DNA of 64,000 nt from Nocardioides alcanivorans (GTDB taxonomy: Bacteria; Actinomycetota; Actinomycetes; Propionibacteriales; Nocardioidaceae), in contig NZ_JAKGRW010000053.1 in NCBI RefSeq assembly GCF_021555175.1, forward strand, positions 1-64,000. The letters are read 5' to 3'. The first letter of the stretch is position 1. Each line of letters begins with the position of its first letter. Both the position numbers and the translations under genes were made by a program. This document shows positions 1 to 9,680 of this stretch, piece by piece. Below the pieces are notes generated by a model. That model saw only the letters and a list, made by a program, of their open reading frames with translations. It was not told the origin of the DNA and searched no databases.

Positions 1-1
1 A

Positions 2-295
2 GCCGTGGCCGCGATCCGAGGCTGGCGACCGGGTCCAGGAGCAGCGCCCGCCGCAGCCGACGAGCACCTCCCACTGCAAGAGGCGCTGGCCGCACTGCGC
101 CAGGCGATCGAGGCAGGCACGTCGGTGCTGATCGGCTACGTCGACAACCACGGCACCAGCTCCGACCGGGTGGTCGATCCGCGGCGGCTCGAGGGCGGCC
201 AGCTGTCGGCCTACGACCACCGCGCCGAGGACCTGCGCGGTTTCGCGGTGCACCGCATCACCTCGGTCACCGCCCTGCCGTCGAGCCAGGAGTGA
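2..295 (+). CDS. C-terminal end of XPB-partner / helicase-associated WYL-like protein (partial)
   Basis: Only the last ~97 codons are present; the open frame runs in from the left edge, so the start is outside the window. The visible part has a WYL-like core: an SVLIGYVDN strand, a VVDPRRL segment and a final FAVHRITSVTAL strand. Proteins of this kind commonly sit directly upstream of the XPB-type helicase in actinobacteria, and the next gene here is that helicase, 55 bp downstream on the same strand. A role as a DNA-binding accessory of the helicase is inference from context. Confidence 0.6.
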   Translation, partial: AVAAIRGWRPGPGAAPAAADEHLPLQEALAALRQAIEAGTSVLIGYVDNHGTSSDRVVDPRRLEGGQLSAYDHRAEDLRGFAVHRITSVTALPSSQE

Positions 296-350
296 CCGGT
301 CCCGTCAGCCGACATTCGCCCGACTTGCGAAGACCTCGTAGGGTGGCGCG

Positions 351-2013
351 GTGACGAACGGCCCCCTGATCGTGCAGAGCGACAAGACCCTGCTGCTGGA
401 GGTCGACCACGAGCTCGCGGGCGAGTGCCGCATCGAGATCGCCCCCTTCGCCGAGCTCGAGCGCTCCCCGAGCACGTGCACACCTACCGGCTCACCCCCT
501 CGGGCTGTGGAACGCCCGGGCAGCGGGCCACGACGCCGAGCAGGTGGTGGACACGCTCATGCGCTACTCGCGCTACCCGGTGCCGCATGCGCTGCTGGTC
601 GACGTCGCCGAGACCATGGCCCGTTACGGCCGGCTGCGGCTGGAGAAGCACCCGACCCACGGGCTGGTGCTCTCCTCCACCGACCGGGCGGTCCTGGCCG
701 AGGTGATGAAGGCCAAGAAGGTGCAGGGCATGCTCGGCGACAGGCTCGACGCCGACTCCGTCATCGTCCACGCCTCCGAGCGCGGCAACCTCAAGCAAGC
801 ACTGCTCAAGCTGGGCTGGCCGGCAGAGGACTTCGCCGGCTACGTCGACGGCGAGGCGCACCCGATCGACCTGGCCCAGGACGGCTGGGAGCTGCGCACC
901 TACCAGCAGGAGGCCGCCGACGCCTTCTGGCACGGTGGCTCCGGTGTGGTGGTGCTGCCGTGCGGCGCGGGCAAGACGATCGTCGGCGCCGCCGCCATGG
1001 GGCAGGCGCGGGCCACGACCCTCATCCTGGTGACCAACACCGTCTCCGCGCGGCAGTGGAAGGACGAACTGGTCCGACGTACGTCGCTGACGGCCGACGA
1101 GATCGGGGAGTACTCCGGCTCCGTCAAGGAGATCCGGCCGGTCACCATCGCGACCTACCAGGTGCTGACGCTGAAGCGGAAGGGCGTCTACCCGCACCTC
1201 GAGTTGCTCGACGCCCGCGACTGGGGGCTCATCGTCTACGACGAGGTGCACCTGTTGCCCGCGCCGATCTTCCGGATGACCGCCGATCTGCAGGCGCGCC
1301 GCCGCCTGGGCCTCACCGCGACGCTGGTACGAGAGGACGGCCGCGAGGGTGACGTCTTCTCCCTCATCGGCCCGAAGCGCTACGACGCGCCATGGAAGGA
1401 CATCGAGGCGCAGGGGTGGATCGCGCCGGCCGACTGCGTCGAGGTGCGGGTGACGTTGCCGTCGGCGGAGCGCATGGCCTACGCGACCGCCGAGCCCGAG
1501 GAGCGCTACCGACTGGCGGCCTGCACCCCTCACAAGACCGAGGTCGTACGGCGCCTCGTGCGACAGCACGCCGGTCAACCAACGCTGGTGATCGGCCAGT
1601 ACATCGACCAGCTCGACGAACTGGCTGCCGAGTTGGATGCGCCAGTGATCAAGGGCGAGACCACCGTGAAGGAACGGCAGCGGCTCTTCGAGGCATTCCG
1701 CTCCGGCGAGCTCAACCTGCTGGTGGTGTCGAAGGTCGCGAACTTCTCGATCGACCTGCCCTCGGCCGAGGTGGCTATCCAGGTCTCCGGCTCGTTCGGC
1801 TCCCGCCAGGAGGAGGCCCAGCGCCTCGGCCGACTGTTGCGCCCCGGTGATCCCGGTCCCGACGGCGAGCGGAAGGTCGCACACTTCTACACGATCGTCT
1901 CCCGCGACACCGTCGACGCCGATTTCGCCCAGAACCGGCAGCGGTTCCTCGCCGAACAGGGCTACGCCTATCGGATCATCGACGCCGACGACCTCGAGCG
2001 CACCGACGGCTGA
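351..2013 (+). CDS. XPB/Ssl2-family DNA repair helicase (two frameshifts)
   Basis: Superfamily 2 helicase of the archaeal/actinobacterial XPB type, 3'-5' DNA unwinding in repair. GTG start at 351. Seen in the protein: LPCGAGKT (Walker A, near base 960), YDEVHLLPAP (DEAH-like Walker B, near 1240), GLTATLVRED (motif III) and QRLGRLLRP (motif VI, near 1825). The N-terminal ~65 residues are split by two breaks: the C run at 466-469 and the C run at 495-499 each need one more C. The repaired protein is 554 residues, a normal size for the family. Everything after base 544 is intact, so I think these are sequence errors. Confidence 0.9.
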
Positions 2014-2041
2014 CGCCTCGTGGAGGTCCCGCCGATCGTGG

Positions 2042-2719
2042 TCAGTCGTCGAGCAGGAGCCGCCACGAGCGCACGTGCCCGGCGTCGACGTACGCCTTGG
2101 TGGAACCTCCGGGTCGGGCCTGGACCCCGATGTGGAACTGGGTGACGCCAGCGCGACGCAGCCACGGCACGTGCTCGGCGAGCAATCCGGGGCCGGGCAG
2201 CATCAGGACTGCCGAGCGGGGCTCGGCCTGCGCCTCGGCGAGCAGCTCCTCGTAGCCGGCAGCCATTCCGCGGGGAGAACCGGCAGCGAGTACGCCGTCA
2301 CAGCCGGGCAGTTCCGCGACGGCAGCCCAGGCACGCTGTGGCTCGAGGCACTCGTCGAGGGCCTCGGAGAAGGTCCACGGGACCCCGGACAGCGCGTCGG
2401 CGAGTGCCGCGCACAGCTCGACGTCGATGCGGGTGTCGGAGTCGAGGAAGCCGAAGACGACGCCTTCGGCGCCGAGGGAGACGTATTCCTGCGCCAGCCC
2501 GACCAGCCGGGTGAACTCCCCACCGGTGGTGGTGCGGCCGTCGTTGAGGCGCAGCCGGACCCGGACCGGGAGATCGGTCTCCCGGAGCACGGCGGAGGCC
2601 TCACGCAGGTCGGGCGAGAGACCGGCGAGCGTCGTCAGGAAGAGCCGATCGGCCCCACCCTCGGTCGCACCGAACACGTCGCGCTGGTGCAGCACCTCGA
2701 TCTCGAGCAGGGGTGACAT
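2042..2719 (-). CDS. cutC: CutC-family protein
   Basis: 225 residues with the TIM-barrel CutC pattern: an opening LEIEVL strand, then the GGADRLFL segment that follows the first helix, and a late GVTQFHIG strand. CutC was linked to copper homeostasis in Escherichia coli, but its biochemical role is unsettled and no copper genes lie nearby. It is followed 52 bp upstream in reading order by a GntR-type regulator on the same strand, which may control it. The typical GGLTPS stretch is altered here (LAGLSPD). Confidence 0.75.
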   Translation of the reverse strand: MSPLLEIEVLHQRDVFGATEGGADRLFLTTLAGLSPDLREASAVLRETDLPVRVRLRLNDGRTTTGGEFTRLVGLAQEYVSLGAEGVVFGFLDSDTRIDVELCAALADALSGVPWTFSEALDECLEPQRAWAAVAELPGCDGVLAAGSPRGMAAGYEELLAEAQAEPRSAVLMLPGPGLLAEHVPWLRRAGVTQFHIGVQARPGGSTKAYVDAGHVRSWRLLLDD

Positions 2720-2770
2720 GGCAGCACCCTAGAGCGTGCGCCGGTCCCAACCGGGGACCTCGAGCAGAAC

Positions 2771-3499
2771 TCAGTGGCCGTTGTCGGAGGCGAACTGCAC
2801 CCACAACGTGAAGCGGTCGGCGCGGTAGGTGGAGCGGGAGACCTCCACCGCCTTGTCGTTGCAGAGCGCTCGTCGCGCCACCCGCAGCACGGCAGCCCCG
2901 GGGTCGATCTCCAGCAGTTCGGCCTCGTCGGCGGTGGCGATGTCGGCCCGGATGGAGTCTTCGGCCCAGGTGGGGCGGAGCCCTCGGGCCGTGAGGGCGT
3001 CGTAGAGGCTGGTCGGCGTGCCGCCCTGCAGGAACCCCGGAAGCAGTACCTCGGAGAGGTAGGCGTCCTCGACACAGATCGGCGATGCGTCGGCGCGGCG
3101 CAGTCGCCGCCAGTGGATCACCGGGTCGCCCTCGGTGAGGTTGAGCACCCGGGCGATGCCGGGGCCGGCACGTTCGATGCGGGCGAGCAGCGTCTGCGAC
3201 TCGGGGAGCAACCCCCGGGCCTTCATCTCCTCGGTGAAGCTCACGACGGCGCCGACGCGCCCACGGGGCTTGGCCACATAGGTGCCCTTGCCCGGGATCC
3301 GTTGCAGCAGGCCCTCCGCGACGAGTGCGTCGATGGCCTGGCGCACCGTCATCCGGGCCACACCGAAGCGCTGCACCAGCTCTCGCTCGGACGGCGCGGG
3401 CGAGCCCGGCTGCGCGTCGGCGATCAACTCGCGCACGTATTCGCGCACGGCAACGTGCTTGAGTCCCGCCACGCGCGCCAACACCCCCGTCTCATCCAC
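2771..3499 (-). CDS. GntR-family regulator, HutC/UTRA type
   Basis: 242 residues. The N-terminal winged helix (about residues 12-80) has the hallmark PSERELVQRFGVARMTVRQA segment and the wing motif GKGTYVA. The rest is a UTRA effector domain with the strands seen in DasR/HutC relatives (PVIHWRRLRRAD, a central SLYDALTARGL helix, the final Y-R-D-R-F-T segment). Such proteins sense sugar phosphates or small acids. It sits directly upstream of cutC on the same strand, so it may control that gene, but no operator is evident. Confidence 0.85.
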   Translation of the reverse strand: MDETGVLARVAGLKHVAVREYVRELIADAQPGSPAPSERELVQRFGVARMTVRQAIDALVAEGLLQRIPGKGTYVAKPRGRVGAVVSFTEEMKARGLLPESQTLLARIERAGPGIARVLNLTEGDPVIHWRRLRRADASPICVEDAYLSEVLLPGFLQGGTPTSLYDALTARGLRPTWAEDSIRADIATADEAELLEIDPGAAVLRVARRALCNDKAVEVSRSTYRADRFTLWVQFASDNGH

Positions 3500-3584
3500 C
3501 CGATGAGTCTAGGGAGGTGGGCTGACGACGCCGCGGGAGTTGCCGAGATATGGCCCAACGTGACTAGGCGGCAGAGCCGCACGG

Positions 3585-6130
3585 TCACTCGTCGGCGATC
3601 GCCTCCAGCACGTCGAGGCGGGCCGCCCTCCGCGCCGGGAACACCGCGGCCAGCACCCCCACCACGAGCGAGACGGCGAGGAACCCGAGCAGCTGCCAGA
3701 CGGGCACCGAGATCACCTCGAGCCCCTCGTCGGCCAGGTCGGTCAGCAGCACCCATCCGAAGACCAGGCCGAGCAGTACCCCGAGCAGCGCGCCGAGGAA
3801 CGAGATCACCATCGACTCCAGCCTGATCATCCGGCGGAGCTGGCGGCGCGACAAGCCGATGGCCCGCAGCAGCCCGATCTCCTTGGTGCGCTCGATGACC
3901 GACAACGCCAGCGTGTTGACGATGCCGAGCACCGCGATCACCAGCGCCAGCGCAAGCAATCCGTAGATCAACGTGAGCAAGGTGTCGATCGGGCCGCGGG
4001 CCTCCTCCGCCAGTCCGTCCTGGTCCTTCACCGAGAGCATCGCCTGCGCTTCGACGAGGCCGTCGAGCGCCTCCTTGACGGTGCCCCGGTCGGCGCCCTC
4101 GCGCAGGCCGACGAAGACGAAGTTGTCGACCTCGGGGAAGCCTGCCTCCTTCAAGGTGGCGAGCCCGGTCAGGAAGCTGTCCTGGAGAAGCGGATTGTCG
4201 ACGTACACACCGGTGACGGTGAACTTCTCCGGACCGGTGGGTACGTCGACGCTCACCTCGTCGCCCACCGCCAGGTCGCGGTCCTCGGCCACTCCCTCCG
4301 AGATGAGCAGGTGGGCACCGTCCGTGATCGAGTCGATCGAACCGTCTGCCATCCGCACTTCGAGCGTTCGGGTGAGGGTGGCTGGGTCGACGCCCTGGAG
4401 CACCGTCATCTCCCCTCCACCTTGGTGTAGACGGTGCGGAACCGGGTGATGGTCTCGACGCCGTCGATCTCTGCCGCACGATCGGCGATGGTCGGCGAGA
4501 AGCCCACCCCGAAGACGTTGGAGACCACGTAGTCGCCGACGAAGTTCTCCGCCACGGCCTCATCGACGCTGGCCTTCGCCGAGGAGCCGACGATCGCCAT
4601 CGTGGTGCACAGCGCGAGGCCGATCATGAGCGCGGAAGCAGTGGCCGCCGTACGACGGGGATTGCGTTGGAGGTTCTGCCCTGCCAGTTGTCCCACCGTG
4701 CCGTGGAGGCGACGGAAGAGGGCAGCCGCGGCAGCCACGACCGGGCGACCGAGCACCGGGCTGGCCGACGCGACACCGAGCAGTACCGCGAGGGCACCGA
4801 TGCCCAGCACGTAGCCGGCCCTGGGCGGATCACCGAAGAGCGCGAGGGCGATCATGCCGGCCCCCACGAGCACCGCCAGCGCGCCACCGAGGAAGCGACG
4901 ACGAAGCGTGGTCTCGGGCAGCGCGACGTCGTCCCGCAGCGCAGCGACGGGCGGGATCCGACCGGTGCGACGCGCCGGCAGCCACGCGGCGAACATCGTC
5001 ACGCCCACACCGATCGCGAAGGCGGCGAGCACCGTCGAGGGAGCGAAGACCATGGGGGTGCTGGCGAGGTCGAGGCCGAACTGGGAGAAGGCGAACCGGA
5101 TGCCGACGAAGAGCAGCACGCCCAGGCCGAGCCCGAGCACGGCCCCGATGAGGCCGAGCACGAACGCCTCGAGCAGCACCATGCCCTTGACCTGGCGACG
5201 CGAGGCACCCAGGGCACGCAGCAGTGCCAGCTCACGGCTGCGTTGGGCGACGAGGATCGAGAAGGTGTTGACGATGAGGAAGGAGCCGACCACCAGCGCG
5301 ATCACCGCGAAGATGAGCAGGAACGTGGTGATGAAGCTGAGCTGGTCGATCAACTGGGTGGCGGCCTCGTCGGCGGCGTCGTCACCCGTGACCGCCTCGA
5401 GATCGTCGGGAAGCACCTCGGCGACGCGGTCACGGAGCTCCTCCTGGGTGACGCCGTCCTCGGCCGTGACCCAGTAGTCGTTGTAGGCGTCCTTGCCCTC
5501 GAGGAAGAGCTGTTGGGCGGTCGAGGTGTCGAAGACGGTGAAGGTGGCGCCGTTGAGGGAGCCACCCTCGCTGAAGCCGATGATGCCGACGAGCTCGACC
5601 TCCATCTCCGGCACCTTGGTGGTGGTCACCAGCGGCACGGTGTCGCCGATGTCGTAGCCGGCCTTGTCCGCGGTGAGCTCGTCGAGCGCGATCTCACCCT
5701 CGTGCTCGGGCAGCCGGCCGTCGAGGAGGTCGAGGCCCTCGAGGCCGTGGCCGGCGGGGGCGTCGGTGTAGTTGCCGCCGAGCGCGGGAGGGCCGTTGCC
5801 GCCGACGGGCTGTCCGTTGTCACCGATCACGTAGATGCCGACTGCGGTGATGTTGCCGTCGACGCGGGCGGCACCCTCGACCGTCTCCAGGTCCGCCTGG
5901 AGCTCCGCCGGGATGGAGACCGTGGACGACGAGAGGTTGTCGCCGGAGCCCGCAGGGCGGACGACCACGTCGCCGACCGTGCTGGCGAAGAGCGCGGTGA
6001 ACGACCTGTTGAGGGTGTCGCCGAAGATCAGCGAGCCACCGACGAAGCCGACCCCGAGCACGATGGCGAACGTGCTCATGAGCAGGCGCACCTTGCGCCC
6101 GAGGAGCGACTTGAGTGCGGCGCGCAGCAT
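3585..6130 (-). CDS. ABC transporter permease, MacB/FtsX type, duplicated (one frameshift)
   Basis: Large membrane protein of 848 residues after repair, built as two copies of periplasmic-core-like plus FtsX domains. The N-terminal MRLLMSTFAIVLGVGF-like segment is a membrane anchor. FtsX cores with LALLRALGASRRQVKGM and IGLLRAIGLSRRQLRRM precede the transmembrane bundles in the two halves. The frame breaks at 4411-4417: the GGGG run on the coding strand needs one more G, which joins KVEG to EMTVLQG without loss. Its start overlaps the stop of the ATPase gene (TGATG), so the two form one lipoprotein- or peptide-export type transporter. Confidence 0.85.
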
Positions 6131-6884
6131 CAGTCGGTCCCGGCCGCGAGCTGGGCCGCCGTCATCGCAGTCATGATCTCGAGCACCTGCTCGCGGTCGG
6201 GTTGGCGCAACTCGTCGACGACGCGTCCGTCGGCGAGGAAGACCACCCGGTCGGTGTACGCCGCGGCCACCGGGTCGTGCGTGACCATCACGATCGTCTG
6301 GCCGTGGTTGTCAGCGCTGTCGCGCAACAGTCCGAGGACCTCGGCACCCGAGCGCGAGTCGAGGTTGCCGGTGGGCTCGTCGGCGAACACGATCGACGGA
6401 CGACTGGCCAGGGCTCGGGCCACGGCGACGCGCTGCTGCTGGCCCCCGGAGAGTTCCTTCGGCTTGTGGCTGAGCCGGCTCCCCAGGTCGACGGTCTCGA
6501 CGACTGTCTCGAACCACCCCGGCTCGGGCTTGCGGCCGGCGATGCTCAACGGGAGCAGGATGTTCTCCTTCGCCGTCAGCGTCGGCACCAGGTTGAAGGA
6601 CTGGAAGACGAACCCGATCTCGTCGCGGCGCAGTCGGGTGAGCTCCTTGTCGCCGAGCCCAGTGATCTGCGTGTCCCCCAGGTGCACGGTGCCACTGCTC
6701 GCGGTGTCGAGAGCAGCACAGCAATGCATCAAGGTCGACTTGCCCGAACCGCTGGGCCCCATGACCGCGGTGAACTCCCCCGGGCGAAGTCGACGGTGAC
6801 CCCGTCCAGGGCCCGCACCTCCGCGTTGCCGGTGCCATAGGTCTTCACCAGGTCGACCACCCGGGCCGCTGCCGTCGTCGTCAT
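6130..6884 (-). CDS. ABC transporter ATP-binding protein, LolD/MacB type (one frameshift)
   Basis: 251 residues after repair. Shows MGPSGSGKST (Walker A), a Q-loop in VFQSFNLVPTLT, the signature LSGGQQQRVAVARAL, Walker B VFADEPTGNLD and switch H in VMVTHDP, all typical of the LolD/MacB/FtsE group. ATG start at 6884 in a clean N-terminus. The frame breaks in the C run at 6777-6781; one more C (G on the coding strand) restores ARGEFTAVMGPSG. Partner of the overlapping FtsX-type permease. Confidence 0.9.
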
Positions 6885-6934
6885 GTGGTTCAACCTAGTG
6901 GCGCTGGCGAGCCGATGGCATCCGGTATTCCCCC

Positions 6935-6998
6935 GATAGTCCCTGACGTTTTTGCTCTTCTACGGCCGGCGGAGGAACAAGAACGTCCGGGACTATCC
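6935..6998. repeat. 64-bp element with palindromic ends, copy A
   Basis: Begins GATAGTCCCTGACG and ends CGTCCGGGACTATC plus one C. The two ends are inverted repeats of each other with one mismatch per arm, separated by 35 bases. A second copy of exactly the same length lies at 51288-51351 in the opposite orientation. Copy A lies in the 159-bp gap between the divergent ABC exporter and alkB genes. Could be a miniature mobile element, a REP-like structure or a regulatory site; no gene product explains it. Confidence 0.7.
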
Positions 6999-7043
6999 GC
7001 TCAATCGAACAGATGATCGAATAATTCGGGTAGGGTGCAGGGC

Positions 7044-7666
7044 ATGGCGGTGGACCTTCAGACGTCGCTCTTCGACCTCGCGGACAGCCCCACGGTGGGT
7101 GACCTCCGTGCGACTCGGCGCACCGAACTCGGCTCCGGCGCGTGGGTCGACGTGCGCCCCAACTGGCTGGGCGGCGCCGACGAGGTCTACGCCGCCCTGC
7201 TCGAGCAGGTGCCGTGGCGGGCGGAACGCCGCACGATGTGGGACAAGGAGGTCGCCGTCCCGCGACTGGTGCACACCTATCACGCCGGCGAGCCGCTCCC
7301 CCACGATGCGCTGACGACCGCGCGCGACGCGCTGAGTGCCCACTATCTCCCCGAGCTGGGTGAACCTTTCGTGAGCGCCGGCTGCTGCAACTACCGCGAC
7401 GGCAACGACTCGGTGGCGTGGCACGGCGACACCCTCGGTCGGGGCCGCCACCACGACACGTTGGTGGCCATCGTCAGCTTCGGCAATCCGCGCAAGCTCG
7501 CCCTCCGCCCCCGCGGGGCGGCGCGTCGATCAGCTTCACGATGGGACACGGCGACCTGCTGGTCATGGGCGGTTCGTGCCAGCGCACCTGGGAGCACGCG
7601 GTGCCCAAGGTCGCCGACGCAGGTCAGCGGATCTCCGTGCAGTTCCGGCCGCTGCACGTCTTCTGA
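7044..7666 (+). CDS. alkB: AlkB-family alpha-ketoglutarate-dependent dioxygenase (one frameshift)
   Basis: 207 residues after repair; direct reversal of alkylated DNA/RNA bases using Fe(II) and 2-oxoglutarate. Seen: SVAWHGDTLGR (the HxD iron ligands), GHGDLLVMGG core strand, TWEHAVPK (second iron His) and QRISVQFRP (2-oxoglutarate-binding Arg). The opening QTSLFDLAD resembles the start of many AlkB2/3-like bacterial proteins. The frame breaks in the G run near 7519-7522; one more G gives RPRGGGASISFTMGHGD. Divergent from the ABC exporter. Confidence 0.88.
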
Positions 7667-7686
7667 CGCGAGGCGGAGGCACCTTC

Positions 7687-8064
7687 CTACTTGCCCACCG
7701 GCGCGCAGTCGTGGCCGCAGCCGTCATCGGCCACCGGGCCGTCGGCGTGGGCCCGCGGCCGGTGCAGCACCGCGTGTTCCGGCGTCACGACCACGTCATC
7801 ACCGTCGACGGTTGCGGCCCCGTCGACGAGCAGGCTCAGGCCGTGGTGTTCACGCGGCCAGAAGACCAGTGTCACCGCTGGGTTCGCAGCGATGTTGGCC
7901 AAGGTTCCCCGGCCCGGCCCCGAGAGCCTGACGACCCCGTCCTCGGCGACGTCCGGATCCACGGTGACGACCTTGACGTGAGGGTGCGACGTACTGAGGA
8001 GGTAGGCGGAGCCGAAGTCGGCACGCGCCTTGCGAAGGTCTGCGGGGTCGACCGGGATGCTCAT
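7687..8064 (-). CDS. Pyridoxamine 5'-phosphate oxidase-fold protein
   Basis: 125-residue split-barrel protein. It shows the family's order of strands (SAYLLSTSHPHVKVVTV near residues 19-35, GRGTLANIAANPAVTLVFWP near 52-71, LSLLVDGAATVDGDDVVV). Members bind FMN, F420, heme or biliverdin, and the substrate cannot be told from sequence. The C-terminus ends in a short GCGHDCAPVGK tail with two cysteines and a histidine. It is convergent with alkB, with 20 bp between the stops. Confidence 0.75.
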   Translation of the reverse strand: MSIPVDPADLRKARADFGSAYLLSTSHPHVKVVTVDPDVAEDGVVRLSGPGRGTLANIAANPAVTLVFWPREHHGLSLLVDGAATVDGDDVVVTPEHAVLHRPRAHADGPVADDGCGHDCAPVGK

Positions 8065-8104
8065 GGCACCACGCTACTCCCCGCGAACCTGCAGGGCTCG
8101 TAGG

Positions 8105-8821
8105 TCAGGAACGACGGCGACGGAGCAGCCAGGCGAGGAGCAGGAGTACGCCGAGGCCGGCGACGATCTGCTTGCTGTAGGACTTCAGGATGATCGGCAA
8201 GACGGTGGCGCCGAGGTCGAGGCTGTCGTCCGCCTGCACCGACGGCCGGAGTGGGGTGGGTGGGTTCGGGGTGTCGACGGAGGACGCTGCGGCCTCCTTC
8301 TCGTCCGCTGCGGTCCCCGGATCCTGCGAAGGCTGGACTCCGTTGGTCGATGCGACCTCCGACTCCTCCGCCTCCGGCGGTGCGGTCATCCGTTGGCGCA
8401 GGCAGTCGACGAACTGGCCGAGCAGCTTGTCACTGACGTCCTCGATCACGCCGCGGCCGAACTGGGCGGGCTTGCCCGTGATGGCGAGGTCGGTGACCAC
8501 GAGCACCGTGGTGCCGCCGTCACCCTCGGTCATGGTGAGGTCGACGTTGGCGCCGGCTGTGCCGTTGCCCCGCTTGTCCTTCCCCTTGGCGACGATCTTC
8601 ATCGTGTGCGTGCCCTCGTCCTTCTCGGTGAACTCGCCGGCCCCGTTGTAGACCAGCGCGATCGGCCCGAGCTTGACCTTGACCGACCCCTCGAACGAGT
8701 CGTCCTCGACCCCGGTCACGACAGCTCCCGGGAAGCACGTCGCCACGGAGGCGATGTCGGTGATGGTGGCCCACGTGTCGTCGATGCCCGCAGGCACGGT
8801 GAACTCATGCGTGAGATCCAT
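8105..8821 (-). CDS. coxG: CoxG-like SRPBCC protein with C-terminal membrane anchor
   Basis: 238 residues. The first ~150 form a START/SRPBCC domain of the CoxG type (MDLTHEFTVPAGIDDTW, then FPGAVVTGVED and VKLGPIALVYNGAGEF). A low-complexity linker and a single C-terminal membrane helix with RRRR tail (IVAGLGVLLLLAWLLRRRR) follow. CoxG is known to recruit CO dehydrogenase to the cytoplasmic membrane in Oligotropha-type systems. It is last in the cox operon, 4 bp after coxM. Confidence 0.85.
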   Translation of the reverse strand: MDLTHEFTVPAGIDDTWATITDIASVATCFPGAVVTGVEDDSFEGSVKVKLGPIALVYNGAGEFTEKDEGTHTMKIVAKGKDKRGNGTAGANVDLTMTEGDGGTTVLVVTDLAITGKPAQFGRGVIEDVSDKLLGQFVDCLRQRMTAPPEAEESEVASTNGVQPSQDPGTAADEKEAAASSVDTPNPPTPLRPSVQADDSLDLGATVLPIILKSYSKQIVAGLGVLLLLAWLLRRRRS

Positions 8822-8825
8822 CGGT

Positions 8826-9680
8826 TCACGCTCCGGCGGCCGCGAGCACGGCGCGACGGGTCAGCACCGTCGCCAGGTGGCGTCGGTAGTCGGAGTCCCC
8901 GTTGAGGTCGGACGGCGGATTGGTGCCCTCGGCAGCAGAGGCCGCAGCGGCGCGTACGGCGTCCTCGGTTGCGGGCTGCCCCACGAGCGCAGCTTCGACG
9001 GCACGCGCCCGCAACGGCGTCGAGCCCATGTTGGTCAGACCAACGCGGGCCTCGACGATGGTGTCGCCCTCGGTACGCACCGTGGCGGCCACGGCGACGA
9101 TCGGCCACTGATGAGCCACCCGCACGAACTTCTCGTAGTGCGCCCCCCAGCCGGTGTGCTTGGGCACCCGGACCGCCGTGAGGATCTCCTCCTCCCCGAT
9201 GGCGGTGGTGAAGAGGTCTTCGAAGAAGTCGTCGGCGCCGACCCGGCGTTCGCCGTTCTGCCCGGTGACGACGAACTCGGCACCCAGCGCGAGCGCGGGA
9301 GCGCCGAGGTCTCCAGCCGGATCGGCATGGGCGAGGGCGCCACCGAAGGTGCCACGGTGGCGCACCTGCGCATCGGCGAGGTGCTCGACAGCCTTGGTGA
9401 TGAGCGCGGCGTGCTCCGCGACCATCGGGTCGTGACCGACGTCGTGGTGGGTCGTCATGGCGCCGATGACGAGGGCGTCGCCGTCGTCACGGATTCCCCG
9501 CAATGCGTCGATCCGGCCGATGTCGATGACGACCTCGGGTGCGTTGAGACGCATCCGCATGACCGGCAACAGGCTCTGGCCGCCGGCAATGATCTTGGCG
9601 TCGTCACCGTGCTGGACGAGGAGCGAGAGCGCCTCCTCGACGCTCGTGGGCGCCACGTAGTCGAACTGTGCGGGGATCAC
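8826..9680 (-). CDS. coxM: Molybdenum hydroxylase FAD-binding subunit (CoxM type)
   Basis: 284 residues. FAD-binding domain of the vanillyl-alcohol-oxidase fold with the family motif AGGQSLLPVMRMRL near residue 33 and RHRGTFGGALAHADPAGD near residue 105, followed by the CO_deh_flav_C domain. I chose the GTG at 9680, which overlaps the coxL stop as GTGA and gives the normal start [11 protein letters not shown]. It passes electrons from the Fe-S subunit to FAD. Confidence 0.9.
   Translation of the reverse strand: MIPAQFDYVAPTSVEEALSLLVQHGDDAKIIAGGQSLLPVMRMRLNAPEVVIDIGRIDALRGIRDDGDALVIGAMTTHHDVGHDPMVAEHAALITKAVEHLADAQVRHRGTFGGALAHADPAGDLGAPALALGAEFVVTGQNGERRVGADDFFEDLFTTAIGEEEILTAVRVPKHTGWGAHYEKFVRVAHQWPIVAVAATVRTEGDTIVEARVGLTNMGSTPLRARAVEAALVGQPATEDAVRAAAASAAEGTNPPSDLNGDSDYRRHLATVLTRRAVLAAAGA

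Noticed and set aside
6935-6998. tRNA gene or phage attachment site in the 64-bp element
   Set aside because: No cloverleaf features, no CCA end, no integrase and no tRNA nearby. The other copy is 44 kb away with no mobile genes between.
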